A DNA stretch of 64,000 bases from JBCCXZ01 sp965228005 (GCA_965228005.1 CBDDGV010000004.1:124001-188000); one strand, 5' to 3'; shown: positions 8,638-16,510, numbered from the stretch's first letter. A program made the numbers and translations. Notes: generated by a model not told the origin, from the sequence alone.

Positions 8638-9825
8638 ATGAACGCATTCCGGAACTCGATGTTGTTGGCCATGCTCGTGGCCGTCACCGTAGCGGGCTCG
8701 GCGGACGCGCAGACGCGTCGCGGCCGGACCCGCCAGCAGCAGGCGCAGCCGCCGCAAACTCGGCAGCCGAATCAAGCCGCTCAAGACCGCCACCGCCGCG
8801 GTCAGCAACGCAACACCCAGGCGGGCGGCCAGAATCCTGGTGGCAATGGCCAGCTGATCCTGAAGGGCGACTTAGTCGTCGAACGCGTCTACCAGGCCGG
8901 CGATTCACTGGGCGTGAACATCCGCAACGGCGGCGGCATCCGCACGCCGGACACCAACATGCAGATCCAAGTGAAACGCCGCACGGACGGACGCGTGCTC
9001 GAGACCAAGAACGCCCGCGTGCGGGCCCTGGAGCCGGGCGCCCAAGCGAGCATCCGCCACCACGGGCTGAACCTGAACAACGTGCTGGTGGTGGTGACGG
9101 TCGACCCGCAGAACCGAGTGGGCGAGTCGAACGAGCGGAACAACACGGGCCAGCTCACAGTGGCGACCCGTCCCGGCGGCCCCCCCGCCCCGCGTCCGCT
9201 GCCGGACCTGTTCGTGAGCGAGCTGCGTTCGCAGGGCAACGTGCTCTACCTGACCGTGAGCAACAAGGGCACGGCCGCTTCGCGGGAGACGACCGCTTCG
9301 ATCGTGATCCGCAGCCGCGTCGGGGCGCCCGAGCAGCGTAAGAGCGCACGCATTCGGGCACTCAATCCGGGTGAGCGTTCGCAGACCCGTCTGCACAACG
9401 TGACGCTGAGCAACGTGGTGGTGACCGTGGGCATCGACCCCAACCGCCAGGTCCGTGAGTCGAACAAGGGCAACAACGGCAAGCAGCTCGTGGTGGCCGA
9501 CCAGACCACCGCTGGGGCGGACCTGACGATCGGTGAGTTCCGTTTCTTCCCCGAGAACAAAGAAGTATGGGTGCAGGTGCGGAACGTCGGCGCCGCGGGG
9601 ATGAGCGGCTCGACCCACCTGCGGCTGATCTCCTACTTCGGCCCGGGCAACGTCAAAGAGCGGAAGCTGCAGCGGGTGAATGGCATCGGCCGCGGGCAGC
9701 ACGTCTTCTACCGCATCCGCATGGAGCAGATCCAACGGGGGATGCAGTTCGAGGCGATCGTCGACCCGCAGAACGACTTCCCCGAGCAGAACGAGCGGAA
9801 CAACCGCAAGGTGCAGACGTTCTAA
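8638..9825 (+). CDS. Exported protein with three CARDB domains
   Basis: 395 residues from the ATG at 8638, with a strong AGGAGG 10 bp upstream and a signal peptide (MLLAMLVAVTVAGSADA). A Gln/Arg-rich linker (about 26-70) leads into three CARDB Ig-like domains. Each ends in the same signature: VDPQNRVGESNERNN, GIDPNRQVRESNKGNN and VDPQNDFPEQNERNN. CARDB domains are bacterial cell-adhesion-related modules. The protein has no anchor, so it is likely secreted or associated with other surface proteins. A hairpin with a GCCGGG stem sits just before the Shine-Dalgarno sequence. A good intrinsic terminator follows the stop codon. Confidence 0.85.
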   Translation: MNAFRNSMLLAMLVAVTVAGSADAQTRRGRTRQQQAQPPQTRQPNQAAQDRHRRGQQRNTQAGGQNPGGNGQLILKGDLVVERVYQAGDSLGVNIRNGGGIRTPDTNMQIQVKRRTDGRVLETKNARVRALEPGAQASIRHHGLNLNNVLVVVTVDPQNRVGESNERNNTGQLTVATRPGGPPAPRPLPDLFVSELRSQGNVLYLTVSNKGTAASRETTASIVIRSRVGAPEQRKSARIRALNPGERSQTRLHNVTLSNVVVTVGIDPNRQVRESNKGNNGKQLVVADQTTAGADLTIGEFRFFPENKEVWVQVRNVGAAGMSGSTHLRLISYFGPGNVKERKLQRVNGIGRGQHVFYRIRMEQIQRGMQFEAIVDPQNDFPEQNERNNRKVQTF

Positions 9826-9867
9826 GGTTGCGAGTGCCCCAGGCCAGGCGGGCTGGGGTTGGGCGGG

Positions 9868-9907
9868 CGGCGGCGGGCCTCGGGGAGGGTCCCGCCGCCG
9901 TTCTTTT
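9868..9907 (+). terminator. Rho-independent terminator of the CARDB gene
   Basis: Perfect 10-bp arms CGGCGGCGGG (9868-9877) and CCCGCCGCCG (9891-9900) enclose a 13-nt loop and are followed directly by TTCTTTTT. It begins 43 bp after the CARDB stop codon. Confidence 0.85.
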
Positions 9908-9978
9908 TGGAGTTGGTCGAGGATGAACCGCGGAGGACGCGGAGGTCGCAGAGAAGAAAGAGTGATGAGTAGAGGGGG

Positions 9979-10046
9979 GTGGCACTGGCATCTTGCCAGT
10001 GCTGCAAAACATGCAGGACCGCACTGGCGAGACGCCAGTGCCAACC
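9979..10046. repeat. Twin-hairpin dispersed element, family B (GCACTGGC...GCCAGTGC)
   Basis: Two adjacent hairpins: GGCACTGGC-atctt-GCCAGTGC and GCACTGGC-gagac-GCCAGTGCC, separated by about 15 bp. The outer ends (GGTGGCAC and GTGCCAACC) are also roughly complementary, so the whole can fold as one cruciform. The organisation resembles REP/BIME elements. Only one copy is present in this window. It sits directly before a family A element, in the 353-bp gap between the CARDB gene and the HAD gene. A short phased AACCGCGGAGGACGCGGAGG repeat lies just upstream at about 9926-9945. Confidence 0.7.
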
Positions 10047-10076
10047 GACTAGTCCAAAGTGGTTCAGGAGAGAACC

Positions 10077-10152
10077 CTTGTAGGAAACCGCTGCGAGGCC
10101 GATAAAACTCAAGCGCCGTGAACGTAATCGGCCTCGGAGAGGCCTCCCACAG
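10077..10152. repeat. Twin-hairpin dispersed element, family A, copy 1 (diverged left arm)
   Basis: The right half contains CGTAATCGGCCTCggaGAGGCCTCCCACAG, that is a 6-bp stem with a 3-nt loop plus the outer arm. The left half (from CTTGTAGGA) aligns with the left arm of the copies at 10,862 and 41,342 but has several substitutions. The element ends 26 bp before the HAD gene start. Confidence 0.65.
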
Positions 10153-10178
10153 AGAATATCGCAAAGAGGCAGCAACCG

Positions 10179-10844
10179 ATGTCCGAACGGGCCGTGATCT
10201 TCGATGTCGACGGCGTGCTGGTCGATTCCTACACGCCGCACTACCAGAGCTGGCGCGACGCGCTGAAGCCCTACGGCGTGGAGCTGACCGAGCCGGAGTT
10301 CCGCCGCACGTTTGGCCGCACCACGCGCGACATCCTGGCGATGCTCTACGAGGGCGAGGTCACCGAAGAGGAGCTGCAGCGGCTCGACGACGAGAAGGAA
10401 GCGCTCTACCGCGAGATCGTGGCGGGCGACTTCCCGGCGGTCGACGGGGCGACGGAGTTGATCGACGCGCTCGAGGCGGCGGCGTTCAAGCTGGCGGTGG
10501 GCTCGTCGGGCCCGCCGGAGAACGTGCACCTCTGCCTCCGCGAGTTGGGGCGGGCGGAGAAGTTCGCCGCGGCGATTACCGGCAAGGACGTCACCCGGGG
10601 CAAGCCCGACCCGCAGGTGTTCCTTTTGGGCGCAGAGCGACTGGGCGTGCCGCCTTCTCGGTGCGCGGTAGTGGAAGACGCGGCGGCCGGCGTGGAGGCG
10701 GCCAACCGGGCGGAGATGGTCAGCATCGGCCTGACCGGCACGGCAAGCCGCGAGCAGCTCGCGCACGCCGACCTGGTGGTCGACAGCCTGCGGGAGCTCT
10801 CGCCGGAGAAGATCGATGGGCTGATTGTCGAACCACTTGGTTGA
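10179..10844 (+). CDS. HAD-superfamily phosphatase/phosphomutase, beta-phosphoglucomutase-like
   Basis: 221 residues, the usual length for HAD subfamily IA enzymes with a helical cap. Motif I is IFDVDGVLVDS, with the nucleophile Asp9 and acid/base Asp11. Motif II is the Ser in AVGSSGPPEN near residue 108. The motif III Lys is in RGKPDP near 142. Motif IV is VVEDAAAGVEAA near 165. The cap sequence HYQSWRDALKPYGVEL resembles beta-phosphoglucomutase and small sugar-phosphate phosphatases, so the substrate is probably a phosphosugar, but it cannot be fixed from sequence. The gene is monocistronic and bracketed by two family A repeat elements. Confidence 0.85.
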   Translation: MSERAVIFDVDGVLVDSYTPHYQSWRDALKPYGVELTEPEFRRTFGRTTRDILAMLYEGEVTEEELQRLDDEKEALYREIVAGDFPAVDGATELIDALEAAAFKLAVGSSGPPENVHLCLRELGRAEKFAAAITGKDVTRGKPDPQVFLLGAERLGVPPSRCAVVEDAAAGVEAANRAEMVSIGLTGTASREQLAHADLVVDSLRELSPEKIDGLIVEPLG

Positions 10845-10861
10845 TTCTGGTTGAATCCTCA

Positions 10862-10934
10862 TGTGGGAGGCCTCTCCGAGGCCGATTGCGTGTTCCATCG
10901 CAGTGCGTAATCGGGCTCAGAGAGCCCTCCCACA
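10862..10934. repeat. Twin-hairpin dispersed element, family A, copy 2
   Basis: Outer arms TGTGGGAGG and CCCTCCCACA enclose two small hairpins, GGCCTCtccGAGGCC and GGGCTCagaGAGCCC, and inner arms CGATTGCG and CGTAATCG. It sits in the 267-bp convergent gap after the HAD gene; the rest of that gap (to 11,111) shows nothing further. Confidence 0.8.
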
Positions 10935-11111
10935 AGATAGGTGTGTGCTCGACAGGATTCCGTTTTCGATCAAAGTGGAAACGAACCGGGGGCCGCGGCG
11001 GGCGACGGGCTGGACACGGCACATGTGGTCCCCTCGCGCGGTCGTGCGGCGACGCGGTTGGCGACGGTCGCAAGACCGGCCGGGCCCCCGGGGCGATCTC
11101 TAGCCGTCAGG

Positions 11112-12545
11112 CTATTGGTCGGCCTCGGTCTTCTCGAGCAGAGCCTGCGTCTTCTTGAGCTTCCGCGTGATGGCCCGGTTGTCGGGGTACCAATCGGCGA
11201 GCTGCTCGTAGCACTCGACGGCCTTGGCGTACTCGCCGCGGTCGACATACACATCGGCGAGGCTGGCGACCGCGTCGTTGGGGCCGTCGCTGTTCTTGGC
11301 GATCCGCTCCCACAACTCGACGGCGCCGTCGGTGTCGCCCTCCTTGTTCAGCAGTACGGCCAAGCCGTTCATGGCGCCCCAGTGTTTGGGTTCGATCTCC
11401 AGGGCCTGCTCCAGCACCGGCTTGGCCGCTTGGGCGTCTCCCTGGTTGAGCAGCGACCAACCGAGGCCGTTCATCGCATGCGGGTTCTCGGGCTCGGACT
11501 TGAGGACCTGCCGGAAGAGCTTCTCCGATTGGTCGTAGTCGCCGCGGAAAAACCGCTTCCAGGCAGACTGGAAAGCGTTCGGATCCGTGGCCGTGGAAGC
11601 GTCCTCGTCGGCCGGTTCTTCGCTGGCATCGTCCGTAGTCGCTTCTTCGGCTTCCGTGGCGGCTCCTGTCTTCTTCGGCCTGCGCCGTTTGCCCTGGGGC
11701 TCGATGGTGGCCCGCAACTCGTCGCTGAGTTCTTTCGCCTTGGCCGCGTCGAGCATGTCCTGAGCGCCCGGGGCGTCGGGCGTTTGCTTGACGATCTTCG
11801 CGGCCCAGCGGCGGGCCTTGGCGTACTCGCCGGTCAGCAGGTGCGTCTTGGCCAGCCCCCACCACGCCGCGGAGGCGTTCTGCTTGGCGGCCTTGGTGAG
11901 GTAACGCTCGGCGTCTTCGTACTCGCCGAAGAAGAAATGGATCTGCCCCAGGCCGTTGAGGGCGGCGCCGTGTTTAGGTTCGAGTTTGACGCACGCCTCG
12001 AACGCTTCAATCGCGTTCTCGGCCTGTCCGCTGTTGAAACGGGCCCAGCCGAGGCCGTTCCAGGCGTTGGTGGCCTCGGGGTCGAGCGCCACGGCCTCCT
12101 CGAACTTGGCCGCCGCCTCAACCATCTTCCGGTTCTGCCAAAGCTGCCAGCCTTGTGCCGAGAGCTGCTCGGCCTGGCGCATCTCGGCGAGCGTGGGCTC
12201 GGCGGCCTTCTTGGCGGCGGCCTTTGTGGAACGGTTCTGTGCGGACGTGTCTTGGGCCGCCCCCAGGGTGAGCCAACCCATCAGTATTGCAATTAGTAAC
12301 GCGGTCATAGCAACTCCTCCAGCAATGCATGTGGCGATCCAGGCCCGTTGCCTGCGGCGGCGGGCCTCGTCGTCGTGGAGCGATCGGGCCAACAACTGGT
12401 CCGATTCCAGGAGTGCCGTGTCCAGTAGTGTCTGTTGGTACTCGTCAAGGACGCCTTGTTCGTCAAGGTTGCCCCCGCCGCCGGGCTGTGCCGGCCCGGG
12501 CGGATTCGCTTTGGACTTTTCGAAGCTGAGTGTTTCGTCGCTCAT
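11112..12545 (-). CDS. Membrane-anchored tetratricopeptide-repeat protein
   Basis: 477 residues. An N-terminal cytoplasmic part of about 68 residues contains a conserved-looking LDEYQQTLLDTALLESDQLL segment and a basic stop-transfer (EARRRRQR). One membrane helix follows (IAGGVAMTALLIAILMGWL). Beyond it are two TPR blocks, about 135-270 (ALDPEATNAWNGLGWARF and LEPKHGAALNGLGQIHFF) and 325-470 (SEPENPHAMNGLGWSLL and IEPKHWGAMNGLAVLL), joined by a charged linker (KRRRPKK followed by Glu/Asp-rich). The gene starts 15 bp after the DUF2089 regulator gene and has no promoter of its own in that gap, so it is almost certainly co-transcribed with it. It is probably a protein-interaction scaffold facing the periplasm. 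Confidence 0.85.
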   Translation of the reverse strand: MSDETLSFEKSKANPPGPAQPGGGGNLDEQGVLDEYQQTLLDTALLESDQLLARSLHDDEARRRRQRAWIATCIAGGVAMTALLIAILMGWLTLGAAQDTSAQNRSTKAAAKKAAEPTLAEMRQAEQLSAQGWQLWQNRKMVEAAAKFEEAVALDPEATNAWNGLGWARFNSGQAENAIEAFEACVKLEPKHGAALNGLGQIHFFFGEYEDAERYLTKAAKQNASAAWWGLAKTHLLTGEYAKARRWAAKIVKQTPDAPGAQDMLDAAKAKELSDELRATIEPQGKRRRPKKTGAATEAEEATTDDASEEPADEDASTATDPNAFQSAWKRFFRGDYDQSEKLFRQVLKSEPENPHAMNGLGWSLLNQGDAQAAKPVLEQALEIEPKHWGAMNGLAVLLNKEGDTDGAVELWERIAKNSDGPNDAVASLADVYVDRGEYAKAVECYEQLADWYPDNRAITRKLKKTQALLEKTEADQ

Positions 12546-12560
12546 GGTCTTTGCGCCCAG

Positions 12561-12926
12561 CTAAATCGCCTTGATCAACCGCGCAGCGCTCTCCGCGGAG
12601 AGCTTGCCTTCGTTGACCGCATCGAGAATGTTGCCTTTGACCTTCTGCGTGCGGCCGATCTCCTCGCGGAGCGCCGCGATCACCTTGTCGAGGCGGGACC
12701 GGACGGTCGGGTAGGAGACGCCCGTCTGGCTGGCGATCTCCTTGAGGCTGCCGCTGGCGAGCACGAAGATCTCGATGAACCGCTGGTGCTCCGGCGGCAG
12801 GTTGGCCAGCCGTGCGGTGGGGAAGGCGGCCTCGACGGCCACCTCGCAGGCGTGGCACGTCATACGGCTGACGGTCATCGCCTGATTGCAGTACGGGCAG
12901 CAGGAGGAGGGCTTCGCGGATGCCAT
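12561..12926 (-). CDS. DUF2089-family zinc-ribbon/HTH regulator
   Basis: 121 residues. The N-terminal zinc ribbon has CCPYCNQ and CHAC (Cys 9, 10, 13, 24 and 27). The LPPEHQRFIEIFVLASGS helix and a helix-turn-helix (LKEIASQTGVSYPTVRSRL, about 61-79) match the DUF2089 family, in which a sigma-70-region-4-like HTH is expected. The C-terminal ILDAVNEGKLSAESAARLI resembles a short SHOCT-like helix pair. It heads a two-gene unit with the TPR membrane protein. Its promoter overlaps an inverted repeat, which suggests autoregulation (inference). Confidence 0.85.
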   Translation of the reverse strand: MASAKPSSCCPYCNQAMTVSRMTCHACEVAVEAAFPTARLANLPPEHQRFIEIFVLASGSLKEIASQTGVSYPTVRSRLDKVIAALREEIGRTQKVKGNILDAVNEGKLSAESAARLIKAI

Positions 12927-12943
12927 AATATTCGCCTCGACGG

Positions 12944-12974
12944 ACCTGATATTACATTTTCTATATTATCAGGT
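12944..12974 (-). promoter_or_regulatory. Candidate sigma-70 promoter with overlapping inverted-repeat operator for the DUF2089-TPR unit
   Basis: On the minus strand, TTGACC (12,972-12,977) and TAATAT (12,949-12,954) are spaced by 17 bp. The same stretch contains the inverted repeat ACCTGATA (12,944-12,951) and TATCAGGT (12,967-12,974). Transcription would begin about 15 nt before the ATG at 12,926. The region is very A+T-rich against the genome background. Confidence 0.6.
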
Positions 12975-13035
12975 CAATCAAATTGAATATTGTTTATTTC
13001 CGCCCCCTCTCTTTCTGTTTTGTTGGAACTGCTGA

Positions 13036-13872
13036 CTAGCGGCGGCGGAAGCCGGCCAGCAAGGCGGTCGAAGCAAGCAAGGCGACGGCCGACGGCTCGG
13101 GGATCGTCGTAAACCCAAGGTCTCGCATGGCATAGACGGTCGTCTGGCTGAGGAACGGCTCGCCGAAGTCGGGGTCGAGGGCCCCGGTCATCAGTTCCAG
13201 GCCGAAGTCGCGGCCCATCGCGTCGGTGATGCCCAGCCGCGGGTCGAGCGCGAACGGGTCGCTGGGGTCGCCCTCCACGGGGTCGCTCCGCATGATCTGG
13301 TCCCAGTGCACGTTGGGCGTGCCGGGCCCGCCGCGGAGCTCGACCGGAATGAACGTGGCGTTGGCGTCGAATTCACGCTGGTAGGCCGCGAGCCCCTCTG
13401 CGCCGGTGTACTGGCCGGTTCCGTTGGTGTACACGCCGTTGGCGACCCAGTGGGGGCCGATGCCCATGACGTGGGCCGCTTCGTGCAGCATGATCTCGTC
13501 CCAGAAGTTCAGGCCGTTGTCGGGCCAACTGAAGAAGGTGTCGATCTGGGCCGGGTTCACCAGGATGGTGCCCGCGGTGGTGTAGCGGAAGCCGCCGCCG
13601 GTGGTTGAGGTGTCGACCCGGCCGAAGGCGATGCCGTTGTTCGTGGGGGCAACATTGATGGTCAGCCCTGTCTGGGGGATGCCGGGCTGGTAGCCGGTGA
13701 TCTTCTGCTCCCAGATCGCCTCGGCCACGTCGGCGGCGTCTTGCAGGATGCTGAGCTGCTCGGGCGTGTAAGAGCCGGTGGCGAGGAAGTTGAACTCAAG
13801 GTCGAACGCCGCCGACGCGGGGCGCGGAACGGCGTGGATCAGTAGAAGCAAAGCAAACAAACGCAGACGCAT
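13036..13872 (-). CDS. Leishmanolysin-like (M8-related) zinc metalloprotease with PEP-CTERM anchor
   Basis: 278 residues from the ATG at 13,872, which gives a signal peptide (FALLLLIHAVPRPASA). The zinc motif is LHEAAHVMGIGPHW near residue 125. A further His in GTPNVHWDQIM near 190 is the expected third ligand, and ELMTG near 228 is the Met-turn. This order and spacing match bacterial leishmanolysin-related peptidases, whose ends read ELMTG followed by LSxxTVxxxxDLGY; here it is FLSQTTVYAMRDLGF. The C-terminus IPEPSAVALL plus a helix and GFRRR is a PEP-CTERM anchor. It is expected to be a surface-sorted endopeptidase. Confidence 0.82.
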   Translation of the reverse strand: MRLRLFALLLLIHAVPRPASAAFDLEFNFLATGSYTPEQLSILQDAADVAEAIWEQKITGYQPGIPQTGLTINVAPTNNGIAFGRVDTSTTGGGFRYTTAGTILVNPAQIDTFFSWPDNGLNFWDEIMLHEAAHVMGIGPHWVANGVYTNGTGQYTGAEGLAAYQREFDANATFIPVELRGGPGTPNVHWDQIMRSDPVEGDPSDPFALDPRLGITDAMGRDFGLELMTGALDPDFGEPFLSQTTVYAMRDLGFTTIPEPSAVALLASTALLAGFRRR

Positions 13873-14186
13873 AACGGGGCTCCCGGGGCGCGGCCGACAG
13901 TCGGGCCGACGCGGGGTTTGATGGGCGGAGGAAGCGGAGGCGGCAGAGGGCCGCAACGCGAGCGGGCGCACGGCGATCCCGTGGATCGCGGGCCGGCTTA
14001 GAAGGTTTGCACGAGCAGGGTCTGCAGACGGTGTGTGCGGGCGATATGCGGACCCTTTTATCTTGGGGTGGATCGCCGCGGGACGCAAGCATTTGTCCCG
14101 TAACCGGGCGGGTTTGCGGTGCAACCGCTACAACCGGCGGCGTATCCTGGCGGCTTTGCTCCAGATGCCGCCCCGGAAGCCCCTGC

Positions 14187-15122
14187 ATGCCCCGCACCCG
14201 ATTGGCGCCGTCCCCCACCGGGGCCCTGCACCTGGGGAACGCCCGGACGTTCCTGGTGAACTGGGCCCTCGCTCGGCAGCGGGGGTGGGAGATCGTCCTG
14301 CGGATCGAAGACCTCGACGGGCCCCGCGTGAAGGCCGCGGCCGCGGAGGAGGCGATCGACACGCTCCGCTGGCTGGGCATGGACTGGGACGACGGGCCGC
14401 ACACCCAGCTGGCCGACACGGCCCCCTACGCGGCGGCGCTCGAGCAGCTCGCAGCGGCCGGCCAAGTGTATCCGTGCCGGTGCACGCGGAAAGAGATCGA
14501 GGCGGCGAGCGTCTCGGCGCCGCACGCGGGCGAGCACGAGCTGCGTTACCCCGGCACGTGCCGGCCGGCGGAGCCCGCGCCTGCGGAATTCTCGGCAGCG
14601 GCCGACGAGGCCTGGCGGCTCCGCGTGCCCGACGAGCCGGTGACGTTTGTCGACACGCTGGCGGGCGAGCAGTCGGAGAACCCTCAGCAGACCGTGGGCG
14701 ATTTTCTCGTCCACACCAAGGCGGGCCTGCCGAGCTACCAGCTCGCGGTGGTAATCGACGACCACCGGCAACAGATCGACCGGGTGGTCCGCGGCGACGA
14801 CCTGCTCAGTTCCACGCACCGGCAGCTCTTGCTGCAGCAGGTTCTGCAGACCGGGCCGCCGCCGGAGTACTTCCACCTGCCGCTGGTGGTCGGCGAAGAC
14901 GGCCGGCGGCTGGCCAAGCGGCACGGCGACAGCCGCATCGCCGAGTACCGCCGCCGGGGCGTCTCCGCTGAACGCATCATCGGCTTGCTCGCCGAGTGGT
15001 GCGGGTTCGGCGGGCGGGCGCCCAGGGACGCCGCCCAGTTCTTGGCCGCCTTCGACCTCGGGCGTTTGCCGACCGAGCCGATCGTGTTCGGCCCGGCGGA
15101 CGACGCGTGGCTGCTCGACTGA
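14187..15122 (+). CDS. gluQ: Glutamyl-Q tRNA(Asp) synthetase
   Basis: 311 residues from the ATG at 14,187, which places the class I signature RLAPSPTGALHLGNAR at the very N-terminus. The zinc-site pattern CRC followed by RYPGTC (about 96-130) is typical of GluQ (YadB). The KMSKS-equivalent is LAKRHGD near residue 236. The protein lacks the anticodon-binding domain of full-length GluRS, which separates it from gltX. It activates glutamate and attaches it to queuosine at position 34 of tRNA-Asp. The C-terminal LLAEWCGFGG is the usual end of the catalytic core. The 314-bp divergent gap upstream shows no clear promoter. It converges with a regulator gene 16 bp downstream. Confidence 0.92.
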   Translation: MPRTRLAPSPTGALHLGNARTFLVNWALARQRGWEIVLRIEDLDGPRVKAAAAEEAIDTLRWLGMDWDDGPHTQLADTAPYAAALEQLAAAGQVYPCRCTRKEIEAASVSAPHAGEHELRYPGTCRPAEPAPAEFSAAADEAWRLRVPDEPVTFVDTLAGEQSENPQQTVGDFLVHTKAGLPSYQLAVVIDDHRQQIDRVVRGDDLLSSTHRQLLLQQVLQTGPPPEYFHLPLVVGEDGRRLAKRHGDSRIAEYRRRGVSAERIIGLLAEWCGFGGRAPRDAAQFLAAFDLGRLPTEPIVFGPADDAWLLD

Positions 15123-15138
15123 ACCCGCGCGGCACTGC

Positions 15139-15828
15139 TCAGGCTTCGATCAACCCGTCTCGGATCGCCCGGCGGGTAAGGTGCTGCGACTTGCCGAGGC
15201 GGAGCTTCTTCATCAGCCGCGACTTGTGGTTGTCGATCGTGCTGATCGAGAGCGACAGCTTCTCGGCGCACTCCCGGACGGTGAAGCCCAGCGAAATGAG
15301 CCGCATGACCTCGAGCTCGCGGGCGGTGAGCTGCTGGATCGTCGGCTCTTCGGACTCGGCCCGCAACTGAAGCCCCATGGGCGTGCGGAGGACGCGGTGG
15401 TCGAGCGCGGGGTCGAAGAGCCGCTCTTCCCTGGCGGCGACGGCCCGGACGGCGTCGGCGAGGTGCTCGCCGCTGATGGAGCGGGTGTAGTAGCTGGTGG
15501 CCGGAGCGCGGATCGACTCGATCAGCCGGTGCTCGTGCACCCGCGTGTCGAGCACGAGCAGTTGGCCGTGGTCGTTGCGGGAGAGGGCAACAGCGACCCG
15601 GTGGACGGCGTTCGGCCCGATCGCGGGGTCGAGCACCACCACGTCGGGGGCGAGCCCCGCCACGCGGGAGGCGGCTTCGTCGAGGCTGCGCGTGGAGAGC
15701 ACGATGCGGAACCGGCGGCGGTGGGCGAACAGCATAGCGACGGCGTCTTGGTCGAGCCGGTTGGCCATCACCAGCATCAGGGTGATCTGCGGCTGCAGGT
15801 CGGTCGGCGGCGTAGAAGTGGCGTGCAT
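15139..15828 (-). CDS. LuxR/NarL-type response regulator with a degenerate receiver domain
   Basis: 229 residues from the ATG at 15,828. The receiver-like domain spans about 10-135. The beta-3 Asp is kept (DVVVLDPAIG), but the acidic pair expected after beta-1 is missing (LMLVMANRLDQ) and the conserved Lys appears replaced by Arg (YYTRSIS). The C-terminal HTH is a good match to the GerE/LuxR fold: LTARELEVMRLISLGFTVRE followed by STIDNHKSRLMKKL. It probably binds DNA, and phosphorylation by a kinase is doubtful. There is no kinase gene next to it. The target genes are unknown. Confidence 0.82.
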   Translation of the reverse strand: MHATSTPPTDLQPQITLMLVMANRLDQDAVAMLFAHRRRFRIVLSTRSLDEAASRVAGLAPDVVVLDPAIGPNAVHRVAVALSRNDHGQLLVLDTRVHEHRLIESIRAPATSYYTRSISGEHLADAVRAVAAREERLFDPALDHRVLRTPMGLQLRAESEEPTIQQLTARELEVMRLISLGFTVRECAEKLSLSISTIDNHKSRLMKKLRLGKSQHLTRRAIRDGLIEA

Positions 15829-16043
15829 AGCGGCGGGTCCCCAGGGGTGAATGGTCCTGCTTGGCGGGCCGGCTTGTTTGCCGGCTGGGGACGGTATCGC
15901 CGCATTGGATTGATGCAGAAACACCCGCTGTCTGCCCGATACGCTGGCCGCGCAGGGGTCATCAACTACTGTACGCATGAGCGCATGTTGATTCGCAGAC
16001 TGCCGTTGCAGCGTGCTCGCGACGCAATACGCAGCCCGTGGAG

Positions 16044-16063
16044 GGTGACAGACCTGTGTCACC
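16044..16063. promoter_or_regulatory. Perfect palindrome, possible operator or terminator stem
   Basis: GGTGACA, six bases, TGTCACC. It lies in the 292-bp gap between the LuxR-type gene and slyX, 216 bp upstream of the regulator start and 58 bp past the slyX stop. A second stem, GGGGT and ACCCC around a T-rich loop, lies at about 16,083-16,099. No T-run follows the palindrome in either direction, so an operator is more likely than a terminator. Confidence 0.35.
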
Positions 16064-16120
16064 TAGATCGCGGATGGATTTTGGGGTTTTTTTGACCCCG
16101 TCCGCTGGTGCAGATGCCCG

Positions 16121-16339
16121 TTAGTAGTGCGGAGGCTTCTCGTGGGGGAGATCCTCCCCCCAGCCCTGCTCTTTCATCTGCTCGACGGCCGCCGAAAGCC
16201 GCGCGACCTCGCGGCGGAGAGCCACGAGTTCCTGTTGCTGGGTCCGCACCTCGGTGTGGAGCTCATCGAGGGCGCGCTGCTGGAAGGCGAGTTGCTCTTC
16301 GAGCTTCTGCGTGGCGCCTAAGTCGTCGGCGTGGGGCAT
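16121..16339 (-). CDS. slyX: SlyX-family coiled-coil protein
   Basis: 72 residues. A single heptad-rich coiled coil (KLEEQLAFQQRALDELHTEV, then RREVARLSAAVEQMKE) ends in PHEKPPHY, the conserved C-terminal tail of SlyX proteins (ending PPHY). The function of SlyX is unknown. The start at 16,339 gives the expected family length. It is divergent from the pterin dehydratase gene. Confidence 0.85.
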   Translation of the reverse strand: MPHADDLGATQKLEEQLAFQQRALDELHTEVRTQQQELVALRREVARLSAAVEQMKEQGWGEDLPHEKPPHY

Positions 16340-16510
16340 GGATCGGCTGCTCTGCGGGGTTGGTTTGACGGGCCGCGCCGCCGGGGTGAATAATCCGGTG
16401 GGAGGCCGGTACCAACCATGCCGTCCCAGCCCTGGGTTTCCCATTATGCCAACCCGTAGGCCGGCGTTCACCGCCTTCTGTCCCAACCCGTTGCCTGTGA
16501 GGCCGCTGCC

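Noticed and set aside
9979..10934. Possible CRISPR array, because of repeated hairpins
   Set aside because: The repeats are of different families, are not regularly spaced, and no cas gene is present.
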